64,000 nt of DNA, from positions 57,892-121,891 of the forward strand of contig MNCI01000125.1 of NCBI GenBank assembly GCA_015680685.1, given 5' to 3'. Origin of the DNA: Gnetum montanum. Its lineage: Eukaryota; Streptophyta; Gnetopsida; Gnetales; Gnetaceae. The translations under genes and the position numbers were made by a program. Below are positions 26,190-37,654 of the stretch, one piece after another (position 1 is the first letter of the stretch; each line of letters begins with the position of its first letter). Below the pieces are notes generated by a model. That model saw only the letters and a list, made by a program, of their open reading frames with translations, did not search any database and was not told where the DNA came from.

Positions 26190-27014
26190 AATGTGCTTAA
26201 TGAACCGAACCAAGAGATATGCAAGTGGGTCCTCCCCATAGCAAGCACAGGCCTTGTTTACCTTTGCATAACCTGAACCAAAGGAGTCCATGGGCCCCAT
26301 AGGCAATTAATGATCGATTAGAAGTTAAGGACCAAAATCCAGAAGATTCTACCAAAGAATTTAAGTACGTCAAACAAAGACACTGAACAAGAACATGGAC
26401 ATCGATAGTGAGGTGACTTATGGCAGCATGGACGAATGATGGAGAATGTGGAATGGAGTTCTAAATTGAGGTCATCAGAAGTTCCTTATGGATTTTTTTA
26501 AATGACCTAATAAGATCTATCCTTAGTTTAGACCAAAGCCAATTGCTTTCAATGACTTTGCATCATCACTCCAAGATTGATCCACCTCCTCAAGACACAA
26601 GAGTGCTCCCATAGAACAACCACCATTCCTTAAGAAGAAGAAAAGAGAAATAGGAAGTGGGAGAGGGCCTTAGCTAGAGGGGACCTTTAGGCATGGGTAA
26701 CATGTCTTTCTAGTCCCATAACTAGTGCTTGTATCCCGTTTATTTGTCTAAGGGTTGTGCTTTAAATTCCCATTATGTTTGTTTTTTTTATTTTGTTTTT
26801 TTTTCTTTTCTCTTTTTCTTCTTTTTGGATGGGAACCACATCATGCAAAAACTTATACAACTTCCTATTATAAATCAATACAAAATGGTAAGAAGTTTAT
26901 AAAAACACTCATGCATCCAAGTAAGTAGAAGAGTACAAAGAGTATTAAGTCCCCTTAAAGTCACACCTTGTGCAAACCTTGGAATCCTTCCCAATTCTAG
27001 AAACTACCAAGATC
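26190..27014. repeat. Non-coding module shared with element C (copy at 39230-40090)
   Basis: About 800 bp matches 39230-40090 in order: GGGTCCT.CCCA.AGCA near the left, AGGGCCTTAG.TAGAGG, then CCATAAC.A.TGCTTGTA, a T/C-rich run, GAACCACA.CATGCAAA and TTGCAAACCTTG near the right. Neither copy has a meaningful frame. Conservation in two elements suggests a shared untranslated or cis-acting internal region. Confidence 0.6.
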
Positions 27015-29361
27015 ATAAATGAAACATCACCAAATTCGGGCCACTACATCTTAACTATAAATTTGTCTAAGTGTCAACACAAGGAAAATTTTTTCTAAGT
27101 GTTGGGCCTACGCTCTCCACTACTGGGACTATGCTCTAGAGCATAGTTAGTGTAGTTTGCAACATAAGTCCAGATTTGCAATATTTTTCTAAGTGTCGAT
27201 AGTAGCTACAAAATTTTTTAAGTGTTGGACTATGCTCTTAATGTTGGGACAACGCTCTAGAGTGTAGTCAACACACAAATGGCCAATTTTGCAAACTTTC
27301 CTAAGTGTCAAGCTTGCTTGGCATGGAAGAAATAGTTTGACAAAATTTCTAATTGTTGTGACTACACTTCCTACTATCCTCTAGAGTGGAGTTAGCATAG
27401 TCAGCACTCAAGCTCAAGTTTTGCAAAATTTATCTAACTGTTGGAACTAGTAGTCATGTAGAATAACCTCTAGAAGCCTCCAAAATGCAACATCTGCCTT
27501 CACCTCAACTTTGACACTCCTTCAACAAGCAAGATCAACAACTTATATTTCTTTTGCATCCCCCATTTGTCCTAAAATTGTACGTATGCTCAACACTACT
27601 TGAGAGAGTGGATAGCATAGTCCTAGAGCATAGTCTCCAAACTTGCACTATTTTGCATTATTTTTAGGTACATTGTGGTTTATTTGACATTTATGCATGT
27701 AGTTTGGTAGTCTCACAAGGTCCATTAAAGCATACCAGCAGAACACCATTTGCTTCAGTGGGAGCATAGTTAGGTACAACGTAGTCTCAACTGCCCCTCT
27801 ACCATGTGGTGCTTGATCCACAATTCACAACCCTAGCCCTATAAATACCCCAATGCTCTACATTTTAGGGTTTAGCAATTTTTTCATCCAATTGGCAAAT
27901 CTAAGCATCTATGAGCATTTTGGCATTTCATTGTGCAAGAGCAAGTTCATGGTAGAGCATCAACAAGCACCTTTGCATACCACCTAGGACACCATAGACC
28001 ACTATAGTCCATAAGACACCATGGTAACCAACTCAATAGGCATAGATACCATGGAAGATGTTAATCTTTATAGCCCAAACACCCTAAGATTATGACTACA
28101 TTGCCTACTATGCCTGTTTGTCCACTATGTACCTCCTCATCTTTCTTGTGGTTGACTATGCTCTTCCCATTTAGGGTGGTGCTACTTTCTTTCTTGCTCT
28201 TTCCTTGCACATTTTTCAACATTTTTACTCGCATTCTGGCATTTACTTGCATTTCGCTATTTTTTCACATAACCACACATTGACACTGATGAATCATGGT
28301 TTGCTAGGCCCTAATATCAGGTACACAATATCGGGTATGTGATATCATAGCCTAGATATGATATTGTATACACGATATCATGATTCTTGTGTTAGCCTAT
28401 AAATACAACACTCAGGCACATAGCGAGGGAGTCTTTTGAGTTAGATTTTAGTCTTCAATTCTTATAGTCAGTTTAGTGTTCTTTCCAAGTGCATGCCCGT
28501 AGTGTGATGCTTGTAATTGTATGGAACCTTTGTTTGAGTGTGATGTACTTGGACACGCACACAATCAGCAATAATGATTGAGATTACTTGATAATTGTAG
28601 CATTTACTTAAATTTTAATTATTTTAATTGTTGATTATTTATTGTTGTTTACTATTCATGTTGTTAATGTGAAATAAGTATGCCTTAATCATGAACATTT
28701 AAGTGTAACTATGCGGTAACCCAGTAGCATATTGAGTAGTGCTTTGAGTGTTGTGCACTTGGTAATCCCAAAAGTAGTACATGAAGTTCAAGATGTGCAT
28801 GAATGATTAGGGATGGATGCTCATTGCACTTAGGCTAGCTTAGATCTTATTTCCTATTGCTATTAGCTTAATTAAATTATCTCTTATTGTCCTTAGGAGT
28901 AGCATAGTAGCAGGGATCATATGATACACCTCACTCTAGACTAAAGCATAGGTGACAAAGTAATTACTAGTCCAAATGGAAAGACAGCGAACTACGATCA
29001 ATGTATAACTATTTAGATGCTACAACTAGTCTATCTGCAGAGTTCGACTAGATCGTGCATACACATTCATATTCATATGATTGAGCATAGGGGTACCTCA
29101 CCGCTCATTAGAAACCTTTGTTTTTGGGGGAAACCCTTGACTACGCTCACCCCCATTGACATTATAGATGCTGCAAACATTATGCAAGCACTTAACAACA
29201 TTTTAGCATCGCATCCCATAATTCGCAGTCTAATCAACAAGATCATTCTAGGCATCTCGTCTCTACCTCCAATAGCCCCTCACATGGACATGGGGTTAAG
29301 TTGTATGCACTATGAACCTTTTAGTGTACTATTCCAGTCATTGGCATTTTTAATTACTACA
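27015..29361 (+). repeat. Family B LTR, plus-strand copy, split by a solo LTR
   Basis: This matches the reverse complement of the LTR at 29521-31237: AAATGAAACA.CACCAAATTC at the left, repeated CTATGCTCTAGAGCATAG-type palindromes, the promoter-like CCTATAAATACCCC at about 27838-27850, and the end AATTACTACA at 29361. The first 60 or so bases of the LTR are missing. At 28287-29110 a separate LTR interrupts it. A primer-binding site follows at 29362, so this was a 5' LTR. Confidence 0.75.
28287..29110 (+). mobile_element. Solo LTR of the element C family, nested in a family B LTR
   Basis: 824 bp starting TGATGAATCATGG and ending CCGCTCATTA. Reverse-complemented it follows the element C LTR: the TCTGCAGAGTT...GATC.TGCAT...GGGGTA.CTC.CC.CTCAT end, the GATATC-rich block near its start (28320-28390) and a TATAAATA box at about 28408. 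Flanks GACAC (28282-28286) and GAAAC (29111-29115) agree at four of five bases, the expected 5-bp target duplication with one mutation. The family B LTR resumes directly after it. Unequal recombination between LTRs probably removed the interior. Confidence 0.8.
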
Positions 29362-29520
29362 TTTTTTGGTACTAGAAGAAGGGCCAGTGCCATTTCCTTC
29401 TATGGTCTTCATTGGTTACTATCTCACGTGCTCTCTCCACCACTGTTGCTAGCTTCGAGCTAGCATAGGCTCAACACCCTTGTAGACCTACAACGACAAT
29501 AGTTGGATCTAAGGCCAATG
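29362..29520 (+). other. Primer binding site and start of a family B leader (plus strand)
   Basis: Directly after the LTR end: TTTTTTGGTACTAGAAGAAGGGCC, a decayed form of TTTTTGGCGCTAGAAGGAGGGCC. The same site follows the family B LTR on the minus strand at 53743-53719 (TTTTTTAGCGTTAGAAGGAG) and the LTR at 62627. The next 130 bp match the leader at 53720-53480 (TTTCCTTCT...GTGCTCTCT). It stops at 29520, where another LTR abuts. Confidence 0.65.
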
Positions 29521-31237
29521 TGTAGCAACTGAAAACATCAAAGAATAGAATGGGACACCAAGAGGTCCATGGTTGCACAGTCTTGACCCTACTTCTACAC
29601 AAGGGATTATCGGGAATGGAGGTGGGGTGCCCAAAATGGTCTTATTTATTGAATTAGGACTTATAGGTGTTACAATGAAATAAGTGTTAAAGGGGGATGT
29701 ACTGTTTTGCAATGTTTGCGATGTCTACAGGTGTGAGCATAACAAAGATTTCAAATGTGAGAAGAAAGGTTCAAACATGCAAATACATGCTTGAACAATG
29801 CAAAATGAGAGTAAAATGCTAAAAATATAAGGAAAAATGCATAGAATGTAAGTAAGAGAGAAAAGCACTACTCCAAATAAGGGAGCATAGTCAATTACAA
29901 AGGAAAGTTTAGGAGGTACATGATGTACAATAGGTGCAGTAAGCAAGCATAGTCACAGTCTTAGGATGTTTGGCTGTGAAGAACTAATGTTTGCCCTAGA
30001 GTTTGAGCCTACTAGGTTGACTGCTGTAGTGTCCCACAAAATGCAGTGATATATAATGTGTTAGGAGGTGTACAACAGTGTCACGGTGGTGTCCCAAATT
30101 TTGTCAAGTTTTTAAGGATTCTTGGATGTAAGAGTGTCAATGCCAAAATGCCAACTACTGAATGAAAATGTCAATCTCTAAAATGTGAAGTGTAGGGGTA
30201 TTTATAGGATTAGGGTTAGCGTGAATCATGAATCAAGCACCACGTGGTAGAGGGGTAGTTGGGACTATGTTAGCCCTTGACTACACTCCCACTGAAGTAA
30301 AATGATGTTCTACTAGTGTGCTCTAATGGACTTTGTCAGACTACTAGACTATGACTACGTTGTTGAGACTACAAATGTGAATGCCAGATAGATCGCAAAG
30401 TACCTTAAAATAGTGCAAGTTAGAGACTATACTCTAGGACTACGCTGCCCACTCTTTTGAGTGGTGTCAAGTGTAGGTACAATTTTAGGGACAAATGGGG
30501 GATGCAAATGAAATGCAAGTTCCTGATCTTGCTTGTTGAAACAATGTTGGAGCTAAGATGTAGGCCAGTGCTAAGTTCTAGAAGTATCTGGAGATAGTTT
30601 CGGTAGATTGTGCTGAATATGCTCTAGAGTGTAGCCCAAGGAGTTAGGCAAATCTTGCCAAAAAATGATGCTCTATGTAGGCTATGCTTGCTACACTCTA
30701 GAGTGTAGTCTCAGAGGTGTGAGAATAGCCTTGACACTTGGAAAAGTTTGGCAAAGTTAATGTGCTCATGCAAAGTATGCTAACTATGCTTTGGAGCTTA
30801 GTAGGGAGTGTAAGCTCAGGAGTTAGAAAATCTGCCAAACTGGTCATTCCATACATTCTTTGTAGCCTCTGACCTAATTCTTAGGAAAAATTGCAAATTG
30901 GTCATTCCAAGGCTAACTACACTCTAGAGTGTAGTCCCAATAGGGTGAGTGTAATTAGGGCACTTGAAAAAATCTACATATACTATTAACATTTAGAGAG
31001 ATTTTGCAAATCTTGACTATTAGTGTCACCTACGCTGACTATGCTCTAGAGCATAGTTCTAGCAATGGAAGCATAGTCTTAACACTTAGAACAAATTTGC
31101 CAAGTTTTGACACTTAACCAAATTTGTAGTTGAGACTTGAGAGCTTGAATTTGGTGGTGTTTCATTGACATTTCTTTGTTGACATCTGGAGGAGTAGCTC
31201 AAGAGATGTCAACAAAGAACACAAAAACACCACATCA
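29521..31237 (-). repeat. Family B 3' LTR (about 1.7 kb)
   Basis: From TGTAGCAACTG (29521) to CCACATCA (31237). On the minus strand it starts TGATGTGGTGTTTTTG and contains the TATAAATA promoter-like box at 30199-30206. Several palindromes centred on CTCTAGAG lie between 30600 and 31060. It matches 53744-54924 over its left two-thirds and 27015-29361 in reverse. Confidence 0.8.
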
Positions 31238-32689
31238 GGCCTAGTACCAACATCACTTATCAGTACTTGACTGAATGTTGTTTCACCATGCTCAAGAGTG
31301 CTAAGGGTAATGGTATGCTGGGGATAAAGGGTATAGGGAGTATGCTAGGAGGTGATAAGGGAATGAGAAGTGAAGGGTGCATGCCATTACAAGATGTAGA
31401 GTCAACACAATTGATGGGGATTGTGGCACCAAAGGTATCTTATCATCAAAACAATAACCTCTCATCAGAGTGCTTGTAAGAGAGTCAACATCCATGGCAC
31501 CAAAATGGTTTGCCCCTAAATGATAACCTCTCATTGGAGTGCTTGTGAGAAGGTCAATGCAGATTCAGGGTTGGACCGGTTGCGAAATTGCAACTCTACT
31601 AGTTGTGCTTGGGGACTTATTTTGTTCCATTTCTTTTTTTTTTTGTGTTTTTTTCTTTTGTAACTATAAGGAAAACCTACTTTAGGTTTTGCACATTGTG
31701 AGAGGCTAGTTGCAGGATGCTTTTTGTCAAGTGGACTATGTGCCATCTAATGGGCTTTACCTTAGTGAAACCATGTAGCATTTGTAGGATAGGTGTTTCC
31801 TTCCTAGGATGAGTTGCATTACATCCACTTGGGCTTTGACTAGCCCATAGAGGCTTCCTAGAGGATGAGTTTTGTTATGTCTACTATGGGTTTTATGGTT
31901 GACAAAAGAGAATGCCATGTGCATCGGAAGGGTTGCAAGCTTGGAAATGCAAGGAAAGGTAGGGAAATGCAAGGGGTAGATTCAAGTAAGCGATAGCGGG
32001 ATAATAGGGATGTGCACTCTTGAGCAGTTTAGCTAGCTTGATTGTTCATATTAGATTGATGTGAAATCTTGCCATTGTGATGAAATGCATCTTTGCACAA
32101 CCGTCTTTGGAGCTTCATCTTGTAGACAGAACATAGAGAAAACAAGCAAAATAACCACACAACATAAGATGAGAGAAAACTACTAGTTGTAGGGGTGCTG
32201 AAAGTGCCATGAGTGCTAGAATAGTTGCAAGAGCTTGTAGCACTAGTGCAAGAAAACTAGTGTAGGTGTTGGAGCAAGAGAGCTACAAAAGCTTTAGTAG
32301 CCACATTAGAGGCAAGTACTCAAGTAATGAGAACTTGATAGGATAGGTGAGATGGTCAAGGTCCTAATGATACCATTGCTTCAAAAGGTTGTGCTAACCT
32401 TGAGAGATCCAACCAATAATGAAATACCTAAGGCTAGTAATGCTATCAGTGTGGCTTGGGGTTGATACTACTAGCGACCATGGTAGGAGGCTCGAAATGT
32501 GAACAAAATGCTCAAAGGAATTTCTAGAGGATTAGCAAAATGCCAAGGATGGTAATGCTGCAAATGTTCCATAGGCTTCTCTTGATGATGTAAACTCTAT
32601 TCTAGAACTACAATGCCCTGCCTTGCCCTACCCATGAGGTGTGGGTAGATGATGGAAAATCAAAATTATTCATGCTTGCTTGTCCACAA
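31238..32689 (-). other. 3' untranslated region of the giant element
   Basis: About 1.4 kb between the integrase-side array and the 3' LTR. No convincing protein was found on either strand; short frames are low in complexity. Confidence 0.45.
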
Positions 32690-33165
32690 AACTATGTGCG
32701 TTGAGCTACAAACCTAGTTTAAGGTCCTAGTAGATTGCATGCCATGCTAGCTTATAGCCCTACCAGATTATTGTATGTTAGTTTAACATCGTAGTGGACA
32801 ATGGATGTTGTGCTAGTTTAATGTCATGACACAAGGATGGGCTATGCCAGTTTAAGCATTATGGCGAACAAATGTTATGGATGCTAATTTTAGCATCATG
32901 GCCCAAGGATGGTTTGTGCTAGTTTAGCTTCATAGCAGACATGCTATGCTGGTTTATAGTCATAATGGACTATGTTGTGCTAGTTTATAGTTGTAGCAAA
33001 GTATGCTATGCCAATTTATAGTCATAACAAACTAATATATGCTAGTTTATAGTCATAGCGGACTATGCTGTGCCAGTTTATAGTCACAGTGGACTCTACT
33101 ATGCTAGTTTATAGTAGTGGTGGACTAATCTGCACTAGTTTATAGTCATAGTAGACTCTTACTTA
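32690..33165. repeat. Tandem array of about 31-34-bp units (array 3, after integrase)
   Basis: At least seven clear units from about 32930, each around TGCTAGTTTATAGTCATAG.GGACTA, and more diverged longer units (TTTAATGTCATG, TTTAGCATCATGG) to the left. It lies where the 3' untranslated region of the minus-strand element begins. Confidence 0.85.
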
Positions 33166-33179
33166 CCTTGCTTTGTTAT

Positions 33180-34320
33180 TAATGCACTATGTGTAGTACA
33201 AATTCAGCTACAAGTGGTTCACTAGATTAGCAAATTTATTACCATCATGGTCAGCAAGATTGAATGCTCCATTACCATAAGCCTTAATGACTAAGAAAGT
33301 CCCTTCCTAGTTGGCTGAGAATTTGTCCACAGGTTTATGAATAGCCTTGAGGACCAAGTCCCCCTCCTTGATTAGGCATTGATGCTGATTGTGATGGTGC
33401 TTTTGCCATTGCATTTTTTGGTACTACTTGATGTGACCAAGTGTTTACATGCACTTCTCCTCTATTGAGTCAAGGTCTATGTCCCTCAACTCATCATTTT
33501 GATCCTCATCTATGAAGCTTGAGAAGTTTCTGTAGAGTGGCAGGACTTGCAATTCAAGAGGCAAGATGGCTTTAGACCCATAAACCAAATTGTATGACAT
33601 CTTACCTATTATAGTTCTTCATGTCATGCGATAGGCCCAGAGTGCATAGATCAACTACTCATGCAATTGTTGCTTACTGCTATGAAGCATCTTCTTTAGA
33701 AGGTTGACGATGACTTTGTTTAAGGCCTTTGCTTGGCCATTTTCTTGTGGATAGTAAGGCAACGAGAAGGAATGTTTAATTTTGTGGCATTTGCAAAAGG
33801 CCTTGATTTTAGCACTACTAAACTGTGGCCCATTGTCTATGACTATGGCCATGGGTAAACCAAAATGGGGCACTATGTTATCAAGTATGAATTTGCAAAC
33901 CTACTATGATGTGGTCCTCCTAAGGGGAATAGCTTCAACCCACTTCATAAAATACTCAGTGGCTGTTATAATGAAACTATGCCTTGTGGAGTATGTAGGC
34001 ATTATTAGTCCTATGATGTCCAATCCCCAACGTTGGAATGGCCACATGATCTATGTGGTATGCAATTCAGGAGGTGGCACATGCATGAGGTTACCATGTT
34101 GTTGACATGTATCATACATGTTGACCTTGAAGATGTAATCGTGCTCCATGTAAGGCCAATAGTAGCCTAAGTGTCTGATTTTGTTGCTATTGCCCTGGGT
34201 GCTATGTGACCTTTGCAGAGTCCCTCGTGGACTTGTTCGATGATCGTCTATGCTTCACTATCATTGATGCATGTCAACAATATGCCATCATAGGATCGGT
34301 GGCACAAACTTCTATCACCT
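33180..34320 (-). pseudogene. Ty3/gypsy integrase remnant
   Basis: In order on the minus strand: an HHCC-like zinc region near 34290-34100 (VHEGLCKGH...CQQHG), WPFQRWGLDIIG (first Asp, about 34040), FIITATEYFMKWVEA, then FGLPMAIVIDNGPQFSS (second Asp, about 33840) and YYPQENGQAKALNK. In the last motif the catalytic Glu of the usual NGQAEA is Lys. The C-terminal part runs to about 33190 with several stops. It would have inserted the element DNA; it is now inactive by stops and the lost Glu. Confidence 0.85.
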
Positions 34321-34389
34321 ATAATGACATACTGCTACAATTGCTTTTGCATTGCATCCTTTTGGGTAGTGAGTAGATGTTGCGAGGGT

Positions 34390-35560
34390 TTACCTTATAG
34401 AATGTGTGACTTGATGTCATCATACCACTCTACTGTGTGGGTTGTGCTTATTGTGGTGATGGATGCAATGTTAGTTGTTTTCATGATAGGCATAATGCAA
34501 TCCACCATTGCAATGGGTAATGTGCAAAACATTTCATGTGTAATGCTTAAGGCTAATGTAGCTAATGCATTGGCGATGGAATTTTTTTTGTGGGGGATAT
34601 GATAAACATCACCAGTTGTAAATAACTTGACTAGGTGCTTCACCAAGTCATAGTAAGGCTTCAAGTGTTGGGCTTTGTAAGCATAGACCTCTATGAATTA
34701 TTTAACAACTAGTTGTGAGTATCCTTGGATCGCTAGGTTCTATATTCCTAGGTCACAAGTTGCTAAGATACCTCGAAGGAGACCTTCATAGTCCACCACA
34801 TTATTAGTGCATGGAAAGACAAAGTGATATGCAAAGGATTAGATCTCCCTAGAGGGAAACATGATTATGGTAGTGACACTAACCCCTTGGGAGGTTGAAG
34901 CATCATCGAAGTGTAAAAGTTCCTTGAAGTTGTTAAGCACTTGGCTTATGCTAGTAACATGCTCATCTAGAAATTCTAGATCTATTGTTGCTTGGTCATT
35001 GATTAAGAAAGCTGTAAGTTGTGTGGCTATTGCTTGACCTTTAGTTGATGCTTGTGTAATGTAATGCAAGTCAAACTTTGTGGTTATTACTTTCCAATGC
35101 ATAATGTGACTGCTCTCATAGATATTTGTTGTAATTGCTTGGAGTACATTGCTCTTGTAGATGATGTTTACTTAGCTGTAGAAAAGATAATGCCTCCACT
35201 TCTTAAGTGTGAAGAATAAGATGAGGAAAGTGTTTTCTACATCATTGTACTTTGCTTCATAGTCCACTAATGCATNATGAGAAAAGTGTTTTCTACATCA
35301 TTGTACTTTGCTTCATAGTCCACTAATGCATGGCTTAGGTAGTACATAGGAACCTTGTTATCATCATCTTGCTTTTGAAAAAGTAGCAAAGCAATGGATG
35401 CATTAGAGATAGCAAGGTAGATGTAGAATGGTTTATCTCATTGTANGAAGCAATGGATGCATTAGAGATAGCAAGGTAGATGTAGAATGGTTTATCTCAT
35501 TGTAGAGGGTAGACTGTTGGAAGTTGAGCCAAGTCTTGCTTAAGGTTGTGAAATGCTACT
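34390..35560 (-). pseudogene. Ty3/gypsy RNase H remnant with two assembly duplications
   Basis: Minus-strand blocks: HWKVITTKFDLHYITQASTKGQAIATQLTAF (35100-35000), typical of the end of gypsy RNase H and its linker, and VYHIPHKKNSIANALATLA (about 34610-34550), the conserved C-terminal RNase H motif with His and Asn where the family has Asp. Single Ns at 35276 and 35446, each beside an exact 50-56-bp repeat, distort the region between this and RT. Confidence 0.8.
35236..35505. repeat. Two direct duplications around single Ns (assembly joins)
   Basis: A segment with AAAGTGTTTTCTACATC is repeated across the N at 35276, and a segment with AGCAATGGATGCATTAG across the N at 35446. The near-perfect repeats end at the Ns, so they are assembly echoes, not biology. 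Confidence 0.9.
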
Positions 35561-35599
35561 TGGCATTGAGCCATCCACTCAAAGTGGATTTCTTTTTTA

Positions 35600-36810
35600 A
35601 GTAAGTGTTGCGTTAGCTGCAACTTGTCGATTAGCTATGTATAAACCATCATTTGAATTACAATCTACCTTGTAACCCTTGTAGCCCCTTAAGGTTGGTC
35701 GATGGTGCTAAGTTAATAATGGCCTTAACCTTATTGGGATCTATGTGTATGCCTACTTTGTATACTACAAAACCTAGCATGCGACCCATCTTTATGCTAA
35801 AGACATATTTCTTAGGATTTAGCTTAAGTTCATGCTTTAGTTAGCGTTTGAGCATAAGTTCTAAGTCATCTGCATGGTTTTGTGATGCCTTGGATTTAAT
35901 TGCTATATCGTCAATGTAATCATTGAGCAGACCTAATAGGTAATCACTAAAGATGTACATCATGGCTCGTTGATAAGTTGCTCCTATGTTCTTAAGTCCA
36001 AAGGGCATCATGGTGTATCAAAATGTACCCCAAGGGGTCATGAAGATAGTACTAAGTTGGTGCTCTAGGTTGATCTGAAGTCAGTTGTACCCTGAGAACC
36101 TGTCCATAAAGGACAACAACGCATGGACAATTGTAGTATCGACTAGTTTATCAATACTAGGCAATGGGACATCATCTTTAATGGTCACCTTGTTGAGGTC
36201 TTGGAAGTCTATGCAAATTCGTATACTTCCATTTTTCTTAGGAACAACAACAATGTTGGAGATCCAATCAGTGTAGTTAATTGTCCAGATAAAATTAGCT
36301 TTGTAGAGCTTGGTGATTTCATTGTAGGCTACCAACACCACCTTAGGCCTAACCTTGTGGGCCTTTTGTTTGATTGGTTTCATGTTGGGATTGAGGATTA
36401 TGTTGTGTTGCACTATGTGAGGATTTAGGTCAGGAATATCTTCATAAGACCATGTGAATGCCTTGATGTTTTCATTAAGTACCTTTGCAATGTTTTGGGC
36501 ATGTTGAGGCTCTAACAAAGAACTAAGCTTCAATGTTTTTGCCTCGTTACTAGATGTTGCTATAAGGACTTCAACAAGGGGATCCTTGGTGATGTCTCTT
36601 GTCTCTAGATCTATAGCCTTAACTAGGTGGTTTGGCTAGTTTAGTGGTACCTCTATGGATGTTATGTATTCATCATAGGCTACAGGCTCAAGGTCCAAGC
36701 ATTAAGGATCGATGCATCACGTAAGATCATCATGTGGCCCAGTAATGGCCAATGGTGGATGGAAATGCTTATACATAGCCATGTTGTGAATCCTACAATA
36801 ATCCTACAAA
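35600..36810 (-). pseudogene. Ty3/gypsy reverse transcriptase remnant
   Basis: The best piece is 36533-36081: the pre-RT segment ending AFTWSYEDIPDLNPHIVQH, then VVPKKNGSIRICIDFQDLNK and FMDRFSGYN, a Tat-type gypsy RT. It continues with TPWGTF.YTMMPFGLKN and the catalytic box read as DYIDDIAIKS near 35920, then LKLNPKKYVF (about 35815). The frame upstream of 36533 is still coding-like (ITKDPLVEVLIATSSNE) to about 36800. There TTGTTTTTGTAG resembles a 3' splice site, as expected if protease and RT were joined by splicing. Stops and frameshifts throughout. Confidence 0.88.
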
Positions 36811-36954
36811 AACAACCAAAAAAATGTCAAGCTGCATTTGTCTTAATGAGAGCAATATGCATAATTAAACAAAACAATGTGATAAAATTTTTCCTAAGTA
36901 TGTAGATTTGATTGTAAAAGCAAGGAATGCATGGGCTAATTTTAGGCCTTGGTA

Positions 36955-37135
36955 GGATACTAGGTTGCTAGTTTGAGGTCTAGCAGATCATGAAGCACTG
37001 GTTTAAAGTTTGAGAAGATTGTTGAATGCCAGTTTAATGTTGTGGAAGATAGTGAAATACTAGTTTAACATTGTAGTAGATGGTGAAATGCTAGTTTAAC
37101 ATCATAGCGAATAGTAATATGCACTAAATGCACTG
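36955..37135. repeat. Tandem array of about 31-bp units (array 2, before RT)
   Basis: Five units of the type ATG.TAGTTTAACAT.GTAG..GATGGTGA. It shares the TAGTTTA core with the arrays at 32690-33165, 50230-50500 and 58330-58560. Confidence 0.75.
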
Positions 37136-37654
37136 TTGAGGCAAGGTTGGACACATTGGAAGAGTAAAATTGGCTTGGGTGCTAACTGGGTGACAACAAA
37201 AATTCAAAATTTTTCTAAGTCTAGAGACTGCTAGAAAAATTAAAAATTTTTCTAACTCTAGTAACTATGCTTACACCTAGCTATGCTCAACACTACTGAG
37301 CATAGTAATGGGTAGGTGAAAATTTAAGTGGTTCCTAGGGGTATATAAGTGCATTTTACCCTTGGTGAATTTTGTTATTGTCAAAGGTAAAAATGAACTT
37401 TCCAGAGTGTAGCATAGTTGCCAACATGTTGCATTGATGTGGATGCCAACACCCTAGCCTAGCCAACATGGAGGAGGGAGAGTGAGTCTTGGAGTGCCTA
37501 CCACGAGCATGTGTGGAGGGGAGGAGAGCATTGTTGATTGCTAAGTATGCTTGACTATGCTTTCCTCCTTGTCATTGTCCTTGCATTTTCTTTTGGCTTC
37601 ATGCACTAGGTGTTTTCAGGGTTTTGGGGTTTTATGGATGGTGTCCTACGTTGG
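37136..37654 (+). other. Interval between array 2 and element C; likely 5' region of ORF-X
   Basis: No protein recognised. It contains the TATA-like box at 37342 and a partial palindrome-type motif (CTATGCTCAACACTACTGAGCATAG). It ends at GTTGG, the left target duplication of element C, and resumes at 45000. Confidence 0.4.
37342..37349 (+). promoter_or_regulatory. Possible TATA box for the opposite-strand gene ORF-X
   Basis: TATATAAG on the plus strand in GGGGTATATAAGTGC. It is the first good TATA box upstream of ORF-X once the inserted element C is removed (effective distance about 1.9 kb). Function is inferred from position only. Confidence 0.3.

Larger units (their letters stand above)
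23093..27014 (-). mobile_element. Second family A-type LTR element, 5' side missing
   Basis: The LTR at 23093-23989 begins TGATGAGTGGCGAGTATACC, nearly the start of the element C LTRs, and ends CATCGCA beside CCCCATGACTAAATAAAAACTCAT, the same polypurine-side junction as in element C. The interior (23990-27014) carries minus-strand coding scraps: the coiled-coil-like protein shared with 3638-3901 (about 24480-24690) and an unrelated 66-codon piece at 25084-24884 (SGEWCMGETYLFW). No RT. No second LTR is present: the right side is cut at about 27014, where a family B LTR begins. One N lies at 25690. Confidence 0.65.
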
